The notes under the pieces: model-generated | Told to the model about the DNA's origin: nothing | Seen by the model: the letters and a program-made list of their open reading frames with translations, nothing else | The model's database searches: none | Part shown: positions 1 to 9,707 of the stretch, one piece after another | Position numbering within the stretch: position 1 is the first letter of the stretch | Layout: every line of letters begins with the position of its first letter | Program-made: the position numbers and the translations under genes | Source of the DNA: Pseudomonadota bacterium | Lineage (GTDB): Bacteria > Pseudomonadota > Gammaproteobacteria > Burkholderiales > SG8-39 | Assembly: GCA_025352885.1 (NCBI GenBank) | Contig: JANXRZ010000101.1 | Coordinates: 1-60,198, forward strand | DNA length: 60,198 nt | Direction: 5' to 3'

Positions 1-1
1 C

Positions 2-1189
2 CTCGTGCCGGACGGCACGGGCAATCCGCTGGCCAAGCTCCCGTCGTTCTACGAGTGCAAGTGCCCTTCGTGCGGCAAGGATGCGCGCCGCGAGACCGAC
101 ACCATGGACACCTTCGTGGATTCGTCCTGGTACTTCGCGCGGTATGCGTGCCCGGACAACGACCAGGCGATGGTCGACGAGCGCGCCCAGTACTGGATGC
201 CGGTCGACCAGTACATCGGCGGCATCGAGCACGCGATCCTGCACCTGCTCTACTCGCGCTTTTTCACGCGCGTGATGCGCGACGAAGGCATGCTCGAAGT
301 CAGCGAGCCGTTCACCAACCTGCTCACGCAGGGCATGGTGCTCGCCGAGCTCTACCACCACGACAACGTAGAAGGCCGGCGCGAGTGGATCAACCCGGCC
401 GACGTAACGGTGGAGCGCGATGCGAAGGGGCGGGCAATCGCCGCAAAGCGCACCTCCGACGGCGCGACGGTCGTGGCCGCCGGCATCGGCACGATGTCGA
501 AGTCGAAGAACAACGGGGTCGACCCGCAGGCGCTCATCGAGAAGTACGGCGCCGACACCGCGCGCTTCTTCATCATCTTCACTTCGCCGCCGACCCAGTC
601 GCTCGAATGGTCGGACGAAGGCGTCGAAGGCTCGTTCCGGTTCCTGAAGCGCGTCTGGGCTTATGCAGCCGCCTCCGGCAAAGCAAGCGGCAAGAAAGCC
701 TCGCCTGAAGCGCTCAAAGCCGCGCGTTTCGAAATCCATTCGGTGCTCAAGCAGGCGAACTACGACCTCGGCAAGCACCAGTTCAACACGGTGGCCTCGG
801 CTACGATGAAGATCCTCAATGCGCTCGAGCGGCTGCAGGACCCGACCAGCGCCGCGGCCAAGGAGGGCCTTGCGATCCTCTTGCGCCTGCTCTCGCCGAT
901 CACGCCTCACTTGTGCCACGCGCTCTGGAAAGAGCTCGCGTACGGCGAAGACATCCTGCGCTCGCCATGGCCCGAGCCCGATCCCCAGGCGCTCGAGCAG
1001 GACGAGATCGACTATGTCGTGCAGGTCGGCGGCAAGACGCGCGGCAGTCTTAAGGCGCCGAAGTCCGCCGACCGTCCCGCGCTCGAAGCGCTCGTCACGG
1101 CCAGCGCGCTCGTGCAGAAATACGTGACCGGACAAGCCATCCGGAAGATCGTCATCGTCCCCGGCCGGCTCATCAACGTGGTGGTCTAG
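2..1189 (+). CDS. leuS: Leucyl-tRNA synthetase, C-terminal part (5' end outside window)
   Basis: Class I aminoacyl-tRNA synthetase that charges tRNA-Leu in the cytoplasm. Only the last ~395 residues are present, because the frame is open at the window edge; a GTG at position 5 is internal and not the start. Visible landmarks, counted from that GTG, are a CxxC pair near residues 20-23, the FVDSSWYF core motif near 37-44, and the class I signature TMSKSKNN near 163-170. The C-terminal anticodon-binding and tRNA-binding regions follow. The stop is only 3 bp before lptE, so the two are probably cotranscribed, an order common in beta- and gammaproteobacteria. Identification is firm. Confidence 0.97.
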   Translation, partial: LVPDGTGNPLAKLPSFYECKCPSCGKDARRETDTMDTFVDSSWYFARYACPDNDQAMVDERAQYWMPVDQYIGGIEHAILHLLYSRFFTRVMRDEGMLEVSEPFTNLLTQGMVLAELYHHDNVEGRREWINPADVTVERDAKGRAIAAKRTSDGATVVAAGIGTMSKSKNNGVDPQALIEKYGADTARFFIIFTSPPTQSLEWSDEGVEGSFRFLKRVWAYAAASGKASGKKASPEALKAARFEIHSVLKQANYDLGKHQFNTVASATMKILNALERLQDPTSAAAKEGLAILLRLLSPITPHLCHALWKELAYGEDILRSPWPEPDPQALEQDEIDYVVQVGGKTRGSLKAPKSADRPALEALVTASALVQKYVTGQAIRKIVIVPGRLINVVV

Positions 1190-1192
1190 AAC

Positions 1193-1687
1193 ATGCGCGC
1201 ACTCCTCCTCCTTGCTTTCGCTTTGGTGCTTTCGGCCTGCGGCTTCCAGATGCGCGGCACCGCGGCCCTGCCGTTCGACACGCTGTACATCCCGAACACC
1301 ACGGGCGGCGTGGCACTCGACCTCAAGCGCAACATCCTAGGCGGCACGCGGACGAAGGTGGTGGACACGCCCGAGGCCGCGCAGGCGCTCATGGTCCTGA
1401 GCGGTGAAACCAAGTTCAGGAACATCCTTTCCCTATCGGGCGCCGGCCGCGTGCGCGAGCTGCAGCTCGTCCTCCGTGTGAACCTGCGCGTGCACGACGG
1501 CAAGGGCGGCGAGTTCCTGCCGCTCACCACGCTCTCCATCACTCGGGACCTCACCTACAACGACACCGACGTGCTCGCGAAGGAAGCCGAGGAAGCGTCC
1601 ATCTACCGCGAGATGCAGGCCGACCTCGTGCAGCAGATCCTGCGCCGGCTCTCGGCCGCGCAGCCGGCCCGACCTGTGGTGCAGTAG
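1193..1687 (+). CDS. lptE: LPS-assembly lipoprotein LptE
   Basis: Outer-membrane lipoprotein that plugs and chaperones the LptD barrel, which inserts lipopolysaccharide into the outer leaflet. The 164-residue product has a hydrophobic signal ending in a lipobox (LSAC, lipidated Cys16) followed by CGFQMRG, the typical LptE start. Size and position between leuS and holA match the family in Proteobacteria. The ATG lies 3 bp after the leuS stop and 6 bp separate its stop from holA, indicating one operon. It shows that the host makes LPS. Confidence 0.93.
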   Translation: MRALLLLAFALVLSACGFQMRGTAALPFDTLYIPNTTGGVALDLKRNILGGTRTKVVDTPEAAQALMVLSGETKFRNILSLSGAGRVRELQLVLRVNLRVHDGKGGEFLPLTTLSITRDLTYNDTDVLAKEAEEASIYREMQADLVQQILRRLSAAQPARPVVQ

Positions 1688-1693
1688 CCGGCG

Positions 1694-2701
1694 ATGCAGC
1701 TACGCGCCGAAAACCTCGAGGCGCACCTTAAAAAGTCGCTCGGCCCCCTTTATGTCGTCCATGGCGACGAGGCGCTGCTCGCGCTCGAAGCGGCGGACGC
1801 AATCCGCGCGGCAGCGCGCGCCAAAGGCCATGCGGAGCGCGAGCTCTTCATCGCCGAGCGCGGCTTCGACTGGGGAGAGCTGCTGCACGCGGGCCTGAGC
1901 CGCTCGCTTTTCGGCGGCAGCAAGATCGTGGAACTGCGCATCCCGACCGGCAAGCCCGGGACCGAGGGCGCGCGCGCAATCGAGCGTTATTGCAGCGACC
2001 TCAATCCCGAGTGCCTGACGCTCGTCTCCCTGCCGCGGCTGGACAAGACCGGCCAGAACTCCGCGTGGTTCAGCGCGTTGTCCTCTTCAGGAGCGGTGAT
2101 CGACCTTTACAAAGTGGAGCGCACCCGCCTGCCCGATTGGATCGGCCAGCGCCTCGCGCGCGGCGGCCAGCGCGCCTCGCGCGAAGTGCTCGAATTCCTC
2201 TCCGACCGCGTCGAAGGCAACCTGCTCGCCGCCCACCAGGAAGTGCAGAAGCTCGCGCTGCTGCTGCCGCCGGGCGAGGTTTCGCTCGAGGATGTGGAGG
2301 CGGCCGTCTCGAATGTAGCCCGCTACGATGTGCAGGGCCTCGCCGAAGCGCTGCTCGCAGGCGACATGGCGCGTTATGCGCGCGTGCTCGAAGGCCTGCG
2401 CGGCGAGGGCGAGGCGCCCACGTTCATCCTGTGGGCGGTGTCCGAAGACTTGCGCGCACTGTCGCGCATCCTCGCGGGCACTTCGGCCGGCCGCCCGGTC
2501 GATCAGCTCTTTCGCGAGAACCGCATCTGGCGCAACAAGGAAGCGCCGATGAAAGCCGCGCTGCGCCGGTTCCGGCGCGAAGCGGTCGATGCCGCGCTCT
2601 CGCACGCAGCCACGATAGATCGCGTCATCAAGGGCATCGCGAGGGGCAATGCGTGGGATGAATTTTTAAAACTCGGACTAGAATTGAAGCATGGACGCTA
2701 A
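1694..2701 (+). CDS. holA: DNA polymerase III subunit delta
   Basis: The delta subunit of the clamp loader opens the beta sliding clamp during replication. The 335-residue length and the N-terminal pattern ([23 protein letters not shown]) are typical of HolA, with the expected three-domain AAA+-like layout and a C-terminal helical collar ending in [12 protein letters not shown]. It follows lptE by 6 bp, as in many Proteobacteria. Its last 11 bases overlap the start of proA, which suggests translational coupling between unrelated functions. Confidence 0.92.
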   Translation: MQLRAENLEAHLKKSLGPLYVVHGDEALLALEAADAIRAAARAKGHAERELFIAERGFDWGELLHAGLSRSLFGGSKIVELRIPTGKPGTEGARAIERYCSDLNPECLTLVSLPRLDKTGQNSAWFSALSSSGAVIDLYKVERTRLPDWIGQRLARGGQRASREVLEFLSDRVEGNLLAAHQEVQKLALLLPPGEVSLEDVEAAVSNVARYDVQGLAEALLAGDMARYARVLEGLRGEGEAPTFILWAVSEDLRALSRILAGTSAGRPVDQLFRENRIWRNKEAPMKAALRRFRREAVDAALSHAATIDRVIKGIARGNAWDEFLKLGLELKHGR

Positions 2702-3959
2702 GGCCGACATCAGGGAGTACATGCACGAGCTCGGCCGCGCCGCACGCGCCGCCGCACGTGTGCTCGCGCGCGCCGACACGAACGCAAAAGACAAGGCGCT
2801 GCATGCGATCGCCGCGCAACTGCGCGCAAGCGCATCCGAGTTGGTTGCGAAGAACCGCAAGGACCTCGCAAAGGCGCGCGAAGAGGGCCGCGACAGCGCC
2901 TTCATCGACCGCCTCACGCTGACGGCGGCAAGCGTGGAGCAGATGGCCAAGGGCGTCGAGGAAGTGGCCGCGCTGGCCGATCCGGTCGGCGAGATCACGG
3001 CGCTGGAAAAGCGCCCCACAGGCATCGAAGTGGGCCGCATGCGCGTGCCGTTGGGCGTGATCGCGATCATCTACGAGTCGCGGCCGAACGTGACCGCCGA
3101 CGCAGCGGCGCTGTGCCTCAAGTCGGGCAACGCCTGCATCCTGCGCGGCGGGTCGGAGGCCATCCATTCGAACCGCGCGATCGCCGCCTGCATCAAGGCC
3201 GGCCTCGAAAAGGCGGGGTTGCCGCTTGAGGCCGTGCAGGTCGTCGAGACGACCGACCGCGCGGCGGTCGGCGAGCTCATCACCATGAACGAGTACGTCG
3301 ACATCATCGTGCCACGCGGCGGTAAGGAGCTGATCGCCCGCCTCATGCGCGAGTCGCGCATCCCGATGATCAAGCACCTCGACGGCGTGTGCCACGTCTA
3401 CATCGACGACCAGGCCGACCCCGAGATGGCGGTCCGCATTGCCGACAACGCCAAGACGCAGCGGTACGGAACCTGCAACACGCTCGAGACGCTGCTCGTG
3501 GCCGAGGGCATCGCGGCCAAGGTGCTGCCCGCGATCGCTGCGGTCTATCGCGCGAAGGGCGTGGAAATGCGCGGCGACCCGGCCACGCGTGCCCTGGTGC
3601 CGGACGCTAAGGCCGCGACCGAGGAAGACTGGTACGCCGAATACCTTGCGCCGATCGCCGCAATCCGCGTGGTCAAGGGCCTGGATGAGGCGATGGACCA
3701 CATCGCGCTGTACGGCTCTCAGCACACCGACGCGATCGTCACGAACGATAAAGCCCGCGCGCAAAGGTTTTTGCGCGAAGTCGACTCGGCTTCGGTCATG
3801 GTCAATGCCTCGACGCGGTTCGCCGACGGATACGAGTTCGGCCTCGGCGCCGAAATCGGCATCTCGACCGACAAGCTGCACGCGCGCGGGCCCGTCGGCC
3901 TCGAAGGGCTAACCTCGCAAAAATTCGTCGTCCTGGGCCACGGCGAAGTCCGCACTTGA
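2691..3959 (+). CDS. proA: Glutamate-5-semialdehyde dehydrogenase (gamma-glutamyl phosphate reductase)
   Basis: Second enzyme of proline synthesis: NADPH-dependent reduction of gamma-glutamyl phosphate to glutamate-5-semialdehyde. The 422-residue protein is full length for ProA. The catalytic cysteine is in RYGTCNTLE (about Cys262), the [20 protein letters not shown] block is at 128-147, and the C-terminal region contains [11 protein letters not shown]. The ATG lies inside the end of holA. The downstream TTG of nadD overlaps its stop codon, so the genes are tightly packed. No proB is visible here, so the pathway is split in this genome. Confidence 0.96.
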   Translation: MDAKADIREYMHELGRAARAAARVLARADTNAKDKALHAIAAQLRASASELVAKNRKDLAKAREEGRDSAFIDRLTLTAASVEQMAKGVEEVAALADPVGEITALEKRPTGIEVGRMRVPLGVIAIIYESRPNVTADAAALCLKSGNACILRGGSEAIHSNRAIAACIKAGLEKAGLPLEAVQVVETTDRAAVGELITMNEYVDIIVPRGGKELIARLMRESRIPMIKHLDGVCHVYIDDQADPEMAVRIADNAKTQRYGTCNTLETLLVAEGIAAKVLPAIAAVYRAKGVEMRGDPATRALVPDAKAATEEDWYAEYLAPIAAIRVVKGLDEAMDHIALYGSQHTDAIVTNDKARAQRFLREVDSASVMVNASTRFADGYEFGLGAEIGISTDKLHARGPVGLEGLTSQKFVVLGHGEVRT

Positions 3960-4555
3960 GCAAGCCCGGCGAGCCGGTCGGCATCCTGGGCGGCAGTTTC
4001 GACCCGGTGCATAACGCGCACCTCGCCATTGCCCGGACAGCGCTGGAGGGCCTCGGCCTCGCAAAGCTCCTCTGGATCCCGAGCGGCACGCCGCCCCACC
4101 GCGAAGCGCCCGTTGCGTCGGCCGCCGACCGGGCGGCCATGGTGCGCCTGGCCATCGCAGGCGAGCCCCGGTACGAGCTCGACGAGCGCGAACTGCGCAA
4201 AGCAACCCCCGGCTACACCGTCGAAACGCTTGAAGACCTGCGGGCGGAGCTCGGACGCGAGGCCGATCTCGTCCTCCTTATCGGCGCCGACCAGCACGCG
4301 CGCCTGTCCACCTGGCATCGCTGGAAGGACCTGTTTTCGCTCGCACGCATTGCGGTCTTTGCACGGCCAGGCGAGGCGTTGGGCGACACTTCACGGGTAA
4401 CCGTAGTCCCCATGCAGCCGCTGGACATCTCGTCGACCGCCCTGCGCAAGGCCTTTGCCGACGGGCAGGTGCCGCGCGGATTGGTGCCGGATGCGGTTCT
4501 CGACTATATTCAATCCCACCGCCTCTATCGCCTATCCGACCGCCCAACCCACTGA
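3956..4555 (+). CDS. nadD: Nicotinate-nucleotide adenylyltransferase
   Basis: Transfers AMP from ATP to nicotinate mononucleotide in NAD synthesis. The 199-residue protein has the nucleotidyltransferase motif [12 protein letters not shown] (residues 12-23) and a C-terminal ISSTALRK motif that binds ATP phosphates. The best start is a TTG overlapping the proA stop, because the GGSFDPVH motif begins only 11 residues later and leaves no room for another start. The stop overlaps the ATG of rsfS by one base. The nadD-rsfS-rlmH order is strongly conserved in Proteobacteria. Confidence 0.95.
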   Translation: MSKPGEPVGILGGSFDPVHNAHLAIARTALEGLGLAKLLWIPSGTPPHREAPVASAADRAAMVRLAIAGEPRYELDERELRKATPGYTVETLEDLRAELGREADLVLLIGADQHARLSTWHRWKDLFSLARIAVFARPGEALGDTSRVTVVPMQPLDISSTALRKAFADGQVPRGLVPDAVLDYIQSHRLYRLSDRPTH

Positions 4556-5118
4556 TGGACATCCGCAAAAAGCAGCGAGCGGTGGTCGATGCGCTCGAAG
4601 ACATCAAGGGCCGCGACATCGTGGTGTACAACACTGAGCGCCTGTCGCCCTACTTCGAGCGCGTGGTGATCGCCAGCGGCGACTCGACGCGACAGGTCAA
4701 GGCGCTGGCCCAGAACGTCGAGGACAAGCTGCGCAAACTCGGCGCAAAGGTGCATGGCATCGAAGGCGGCGCGACCGCCGAGTGGGTGCTGGTGGACCTG
4801 GGCGATGTCATCGTGCACGTCATGCACCCGAATACCCGGCTCACTTACAACCTCGAGGAACTCTGGGGCGGCAAGGACGTGCGAATGAAGCGCGACCCCG
4901 AGCCGACTTCCCGCCTCGCAGGCAAACCCGGGTCCAAGCCGCTGGCCCGCAAGACGGCGGCGGCCAAGCCGCGCAAGGTGGCGATCGCCAAAAAGAAAGT
5001 GACCGGCAAGCCTGCGAAAAAACGCGCAGCCAAAGCCGCCCCGCGGCCTGCGAGAAAAGCGGCGTCCCGGTCCGTCAAGAAGTCGCCCGCCAAGAAGCCC
5101 GCGCGCAAGCGCACCTGA
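4555..5118 (+). CDS. rsfS: Ribosomal silencing factor RsfS with a long basic tail
   Basis: RsfS binds ribosomal protein uL14 on the 50S subunit and blocks subunit joining when nutrients fall. Residues 1-110 are the conserved Iojap/RsfS domain, including DIVVYNTE, FERVVIASGDSTRQVKAL and AEWVLVDLGDVIVHV. The protein then continues for about 75 residues of almost pure Lys/Ala/Pro/Arg (for example AKKRAAKAAPRPARKAA), so it is 187 aa against a usual 105-135. The tail resembles histone H1-like sequence and may bind rRNA or DNA; that role is inference. The ATG overlaps the nadD stop. Confidence 0.93.
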   Translation: MDIRKKQRAVVDALEDIKGRDIVVYNTERLSPYFERVVIASGDSTRQVKALAQNVEDKLRKLGAKVHGIEGGATAEWVLVDLGDVIVHVMHPNTRLTYNLEELWGGKDVRMKRDPEPTSRLAGKPGSKPLARKTAAAKPRKVAIAKKKVTGKPAKKRAAKAAPRPARKAASRSVKKSPAKKPARKRT

Positions 5119-5133
5119 CCAGCACAGGTTGCG

Positions 5134-5607
5134 GTGGCGCGACTCCACGTTGTCGCGATTGGCGAAAAGCTTTCGGGCTGGGCGACCGAGGCCTGCGAGG
5201 ACTATCTAAAGCGGTTGCCGCGCGGATTTGAGGCCGCGCTCATCGAAGTCCGCGCCGAGCCCCGCACGACCGGCAAGACGCCTGCCCAACTGAAATCGGC
5301 CGAAGCGCAACGCCTGCGCCTTGCTGTGCCGCGCGATGCGCGCCTTGTCGCGCTCGATGAGCGCGGAAAAGAATTCACCACTGAGCAGTTCTCCGCAAAG
5401 GTGCGCGCGTGGCTCGATTCGGGCGTGCCGACCGCCTTCCTCATCGGCGGTCCCGACGGGCTGGACGCCGAGCTCAAAAAAGACTGTGAAGTATTGCTCA
5501 GGCTCTCGAGCTTCACGTTGCCGCACGCCCTCGCGCGCGCGGTCTTTTGCGAGCAGCTTTACCGCGCCGCGTCGCTCCTCACCGGGCACCCATACCACCG
5601 CAGTTAG
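5134..5607 (+). CDS. rlmH: 23S rRNA pseudouridine-1915 N3-methyltransferase RlmH
   Basis: SPOUT-family methyltransferase that modifies pseudouridine 1915 in helix 69 of 23S rRNA on the assembled ribosome. The 157-residue protein has the S-adenosylmethionine knot motif IGGPDGL (residues 104-110) and the conserved C-terminus LLTGHPYHRS. Translation begins at a GTG 15 bp after rsfS; no in-frame ATG would retain the conserved N-terminal strand. It is part of the nadD-rsfS-rlmH-maf operon. Confidence 0.95.
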   Translation: MARLHVVAIGEKLSGWATEACEDYLKRLPRGFEAALIEVRAEPRTTGKTPAQLKSAEAQRLRLAVPRDARLVALDERGKEFTTEQFSAKVRAWLDSGVPTAFLIGGPDGLDAELKKDCEVLLRLSSFTLPHALARAVFCEQLYRAASLLTGHPYHRS

Positions 5608-5665
5608 CTGCGTCTTAGTGCCTCGGGCGGCCCAAAGCCCTCTGCTACACTCGAATGAGTCCCCC

Positions 5666-6319
5666 ATGATTACTACTCTGGACCGCAGCCTCTACCTCGC
5701 TTCGCGCAGCCCGCGCCGCAGGGAGCTGCTTACGCAGATCGGGGTGAGATTCCATCTCCTGCTGTTTCGCGACGTCCCGAACGCGGACCCTGAAGTTAAC
5801 GAGGATCCGCTGCCCGGCGAAGCGCCCTACGACTACGTGCTGCGCGTGTGCGCTGCAAAAGCCGAGGGCGGCTGGAAGCGCATGCAGCAAAGAACCCTGC
5901 CGCGCAGTCCGGTACTCGCGGCCGACACGACCGTTGCGCTCGAGGGCCGCATCCTCGGCAAGCCGACCGATCGGCGCCAGGCCGCGAACATGCTCTGCGA
6001 ATTGTCCGGCAAGAAGCACGAGGTGCTGACCGCGGTCGCGATCAAGTATGACGAGCAGGTCGAGATGGCCGTCTCGAAGACCGAAGTGGAATTCCGCCCG
6101 CTGTCCGAGGAGGAGATCCGCCAGTACGTCGCAACGGGAGAGGCCGACGACAAGGCCGGCGCCTATGCCATCCAGGGCCGCGCGGGCCAGTTCATCGTCG
6201 AGATCCATGGCAGCTATTCGGGCGTGATGGGCCTGCCCTTGTATGAGACTGCGCAACTGATCGAGCGCATTGGCTCACCGAACGACCGCCGGTTCCATGG
6301 GTCCCACGGCGGGGCCTAG
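5666..6319 (+). CDS. maf: Maf family nucleotide pyrophosphatase (YhdE type)
   Basis: Hydrolyses non-canonical or dTTP/UTP-type nucleotides to monophosphates, acting as a house-cleaning enzyme. The 217-residue product starts at the ATG at 5666, just ahead of the family start pattern LYLASRSPRRRELL. Other landmarks are LAADTTVALEG, GKP, and the C-terminal DKAGAYAIQGRAGQFI...SGVMGLPL. The reading frame is open further upstream through rlmH, but that part lacks family similarity and overlaps the rlmH gene. The gap to rng is 15 bp. Confidence 0.93.
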   Translation: MITTLDRSLYLASRSPRRRELLTQIGVRFHLLLFRDVPNADPEVNEDPLPGEAPYDYVLRVCAAKAEGGWKRMQQRTLPRSPVLAADTTVALEGRILGKPTDRRQAANMLCELSGKKHEVLTAVAIKYDEQVEMAVSKTEVEFRPLSEEEIRQYVATGEADDKAGAYAIQGRAGQFIVEIHGSYSGVMGLPLYETAQLIERIGSPNDRRFHGSHGGA

Positions 6320-6334
6320 CCCCGTCTTCGTCCG

Positions 6335-7798
6335 ATGAACGAAGAGATCCTGATCAACGTCACGCCCCAGGAGACGCGCGTCGCAGTCATCCAGAACGGC
6401 GTGGCCCAGGAGCTCCTGGTCGAGCGGTCCGCGAGCCGGGGGCGCGTCGGCAACATCTATAAGGGCCGGGTGGCGCGCGTGCTGCCGGGCATGCAGTCGG
6501 CGTTCGTGGAGATCGGCCTCGAGCGCGCCGCTTTCCTGCATGTGGCGGACATCTGGGAGCACCGCCCCAAGGAAGGCTGCTCCCCGCAGGTGAAGCCCAT
6601 TGAAAAGATCCTCGCCGAAGGCCAGCCTATCGTCGTGCAGGTGGTGAAGGATCCCATCGGCACGAAGGGCGCGCGCCTCTCGACCCAGATCTCGATCGCG
6701 GGGCGCATGCTCGTGCACCTGCCGCAGGATCCGCACATCGGCATCTCGCAACGCATCGGCGACGAAGCGGGTCGCGCTGCGCTTCGCGAGCGCCTCCAGC
6801 AGGTCATGCCACCGGATGAAAAGGGCGGCTTCATCGTGCGCACCATTGCCGAGGGGGCCAGCGCCGAAGAACTCTCGGCCGACATCCAGTACCTGCGCCA
6901 CCTGTGGAGCAACCTGCGGGAGCGCTCGCTGTCGGCCAAGCCGACCGAACTCATCTACGAGGACCTGTCCCTCGCCCAGCGCGTGCTGCGCGACATGGTC
7001 TCGGACGAAACCGAGCGCGTGATGATCGATTCGCGCGAGAACTTCCAGAAGCTCGCCGCCTTTGCCGAGACCTACACGCCGCAGGTGCGCGCGAAGCTCG
7101 ACCACTACACGGGCGAGCGGCCGCTCTTCGACGTCTATAACGTGGAGCAGGAAATCGAGAAGGCGCTCGCCCGGCGCGTGGAGCTGAAGTCGGGGGGCTA
7201 TCTCATCGTCGACCAGACCGAGGCGATGACCACGATCGACGTCAACACCGGCGGGTTCGTCGGCACGCGCAATTTAGACGACACGATCTTCAAGACCAAC
7301 CTCGAAGCAGCACAGAGCATCGCCCGGCAGCTTCGGCTGAGGAATCTGGGCGGCATCATCGTGCTCGACTTCATCGACATGGATACCGAGGAGCACCGTT
7401 CGGCGGTCCTCCAGGAATTGCGCAAGGCTCTCGCACGCGATCGCACGCGCATGACGGTAAACGGGTTCACGCAGCTCGGCTTAGTCGAAATGACCCGCAA
7501 GCGCACGCGCGAATCGCTCGCGCATGTGCTGTGCGAATCCTGCCCGACCTGCGGCGGCCGCGGCGAAGTGAAGACCGCGCGCACCGCCTGTTACGAGATC
7601 CTGCGTGAGATCCTTCGCGAGGCGCGCGCCTTCAACGCGCGCGAGTACCGCGTGCTCGCAGGGCGCGCCGTGATCGATCTCTTCGAAGAGGAAGAATCGC
7701 AGTCGCTCGCCATGCTCTCGGACTTCATCGGGAAGCCCATCTCGATGCAGCTGGAAAACAGTTACACACAAGAACAATTCGACATCGTGCTGATGTAA
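6335..7798 (+). CDS. rng: Ribonuclease G
   Basis: Endoribonuclease of the RNase E/G family that matures the 16S rRNA 5' end and degrades some mRNAs. The 487-residue length is that of RNase G and lacks the long RNase E scaffold. An S1 domain (GNIYKGRVARVLPGMQSAFVEIG) is at residues 35-65. The catalytic Mg2+ ligands are Asp302 (TTIDVNTGG) and Asp345 (IVLDFIDM), and the Zn-link cysteines are Cys403 and Cys406 (SCPTCGG), positions matching the known family. An amidase gene follows after 8 bp. Confidence 0.96.
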   Translation: MNEEILINVTPQETRVAVIQNGVAQELLVERSASRGRVGNIYKGRVARVLPGMQSAFVEIGLERAAFLHVADIWEHRPKEGCSPQVKPIEKILAEGQPIVVQVVKDPIGTKGARLSTQISIAGRMLVHLPQDPHIGISQRIGDEAGRAALRERLQQVMPPDEKGGFIVRTIAEGASAEELSADIQYLRHLWSNLRERSLSAKPTELIYEDLSLAQRVLRDMVSDETERVMIDSRENFQKLAAFAETYTPQVRAKLDHYTGERPLFDVYNVEQEIEKALARRVELKSGGYLIVDQTEAMTTIDVNTGGFVGTRNLDDTIFKTNLEAAQSIARQLRLRNLGGIIVLDFIDMDTEEHRSAVLQELRKALARDRTRMTVNGFTQLGLVEMTRKRTRESLAHVLCESCPTCGGRGEVKTARTACYEILREILREARAFNAREYRVLAGRAVIDLFEEEESQSLAMLSDFIGKPISMQLENSYTQEQFDIVLM

Positions 7799-7806
7799 GG
7801 GACCCC

Positions 7807-9240
7807 ATGAAAGATCTCGTCTTCCAGTCCGCCAAAAAACTCGCCCGCCTCATCCGGACCCGCAAGGTCTCCGCCGCCGAGGTCATGAAGGCGCACATTG
7901 CACAGATCGAGCGGCTCAACCCCAAGGTGAATGCGATAGTCACTTTCCTGCCGGAGGCCGCGCTCAAGGAAGCGAGGAAGCTCGATGCGAAGCTTGCCCG
8001 GACCAAGAGTGCCGACGGGATCGGGCTGCTGGCCGGCTTGCCGACCGCCTACAAGGACATGATCGTTACGAAAGGCATCCGTACGACCTTCGGCTCCCCG
8101 ATCTATAAGGACAACGTACCGGACAGCGATCACGTGCTGGTCGAGCGGCTCAGAGCCGCCGGCGCGATCACCCTCGGCAAGACCAACACACCGGAATTCG
8201 CCGCCGGCAGCCAGACGTTCAACAAGGTGTTCGGCGCGACGCCGAACCCCTACGACCTCAACATGACGTGCGGCGGTTCTTCGGGCGGCGCCGCCGTTGC
8301 CGTGGCCTGCGGGATGCTGCCCTTCGCAGACGGATCGGACCTCGGCGCGTCGCTGCGCAATCCCGGCAACTTCTGCAACGTCGTGGGGTTTCGGCCGACG
8401 CCCGGCCGCACGCCGTATTACCCGACCGGCGACGCCTGGGCGAGCCTTTCGGTGATCGGGCCGCTGGCGCGCTCGGTCGAGGACACGGCGTTTTTCTTCT
8501 CGGCCATGGCCGGGCCGGACCTGCGCTCGCCGATCAGCATTACCGAACCCGGTTCGATTTTCGCCAAGCCGCTCAAGCGCAATTTCAAGAAGGTGCGCGT
8601 GGCGTGGTCGCGCAATCTTGGCGGGCTGCCGGTCGACAAGCGCGTCGACGCGGTATTGCAGAAGCAGCGCAAGGTGTTCGAGTCGCTCGGCTGCATCGTC
8701 GAGGAGGCCGAGCCCGACCTCATGGGCGCCGATGAGGCCTTCCACGTGCTGCGCGCGGTTGGCTTCGTCCAGAAATACGGCGGACTGCTCGACACCCATC
8801 GCGCCCAGTTGAAGGACACGGTCATCTGGAACATCGAGGAGGGCCGCAAGCTCGACGGCCCGCGGATCGCCAAGGCCATGGCGCTGCGTTCGGACCTCTA
8901 CCGCCGCATGCGCGAGTTCATGGACCGCTATGAGTTCCTGCTGCTGCCCGTGAACCAGGTGCCGCCCTTCCCCGTGACGCAGGCCTACATCGACGAGATC
9001 AACGGCCAGAAGCTCGGCAACTACATCGACTGGATGAAGACCTGCTACTACATCACTATCACGAGCCATCCGGCGATCTCGGTGCCGGCCGGGTTTACCG
9101 ACGACCAGCCGGCGCTGCCGGTGGGCTTGCAGATCGTCGGGCGATATCGCGACGACTTCGGCGTGCTGCAACTCGCGCATGCCTTCGAAGAGATGACGCA
9201 GGTCGCGCTGCGCCGCCCACCGATAGCGCTCGAAGCCTAG
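7807..9240 (+). CDS. Amidase-signature family hydrolase
   Basis: A 477-residue amidase of the Ser-cisSer-Lys family. It hydrolyses a C-N amide bond, but the substrate cannot be read from sequence. Catalytic residues appear as Lys83 (TAYKDM), Ser158 in CGGSSGGAAVA, and nucleophile Ser182 in GSDLGASLRNPG. The usual GSDxGGS glycine pair is Gly-Ala here. It lies 8 bp after rng on the same strand, so cotranscription is likely although the functions look unrelated. It is not GatA by context, since no gatB or gatC is present. It converges with the marR-type gene 7 bp further on. Confidence 0.88.
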   Translation: MKDLVFQSAKKLARLIRTRKVSAAEVMKAHIAQIERLNPKVNAIVTFLPEAALKEARKLDAKLARTKSADGIGLLAGLPTAYKDMIVTKGIRTTFGSPIYKDNVPDSDHVLVERLRAAGAITLGKTNTPEFAAGSQTFNKVFGATPNPYDLNMTCGGSSGGAAVAVACGMLPFADGSDLGASLRNPGNFCNVVGFRPTPGRTPYYPTGDAWASLSVIGPLARSVEDTAFFFSAMAGPDLRSPISITEPGSIFAKPLKRNFKKVRVAWSRNLGGLPVDKRVDAVLQKQRKVFESLGCIVEEAEPDLMGADEAFHVLRAVGFVQKYGGLLDTHRAQLKDTVIWNIEEGRKLDGPRIAKAMALRSDLYRRMREFMDRYEFLLLPVNQVPPFPVTQAYIDEINGQKLGNYIDWMKTCYYITITSHPAISVPAGFTDDQPALPVGLQIVGRYRDDFGVLQLAHAFEEMTQVALRRPPIALEA

Positions 9241-9247
9241 GCGATCT

Positions 9248-9682
9248 TCAGGCGAATTCGCTCGCGACGACCTCGCCCATCAGGGAGCGAAGCTCGGCCG
9301 AGCGCCGGGCGCCGAAAGACTGCTCGAAAGCCGCCTGCGCGGCCTGCCAGTGCTTGAGGCCGGCGCGCTGCTTGTCGGCGCCGGCCTTGGTCAATCGGAC
9401 TTCCTTGCTGCGCCGATCCTCGGTGCCCTTGCCGATGGTGACCAGCCCTTCGCGCTCCAAAGGCAGGACGTTCCGCCCGAGCGTGGTCCGGTCCATGCCC
9501 ATGGCCGCAGCCAGCTCGTTGATCTTGAGGGGGCCCATGCGCTTAAGCTTGGTGAGGACAGAGAACTGCGACGAGCGCAGCCCAACCTGCGACATGTGCT
9601 GGTCGTAGTGGCGCGTGACGTGCCGCGCGGCCTGGCGGATCGCGGCGCAGTTGCATTCCAAGGGCTTGATTGCTTCGGCCAT
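9248..9682 (-). CDS. MarR family transcriptional regulator
   Basis: A 144-residue winged-helix repressor of the MarR type. The DNA-binding region contains INELAAAMGMDRTTLGRNVLPLEREGLV (written here as separate motifs: INELAAAMGMD, then TTLGRNVLPLE), followed by the wing KGTEDRRSKEVRLTKAG. Two cysteines close to the N-terminus (Cys10, Cys12) could be redox or ligand sensors, which is inference. It is divergent from a MATE exporter with a strong palindrome between them, the classic arrangement of a MarR protein controlling an efflux pump and itself. Confidence 0.9.
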   Translation of the reverse strand: MAEAIKPLECNCAAIRQAARHVTRHYDQHMSQVGLRSSQFSVLTKLKRMGPLKINELAAAMGMDRTTLGRNVLPLEREGLVTIGKGTEDRRSKEVRLTKAGADKQRAGLKHWQAAQAAFEQSFGARRSAELRSLMGEVVASEFA

Positions 9683-9707
9683 GAGGATATCCGGGCGATT
9701 TGACGAT

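Noticed and set aside
5321..5665. N-terminal extension of the Maf protein through rlmH
   Set aside because: The extension is out of frame with rlmH but wholly inside it and has no family similarity; Maf proteins begin at LYLASRSPRR.
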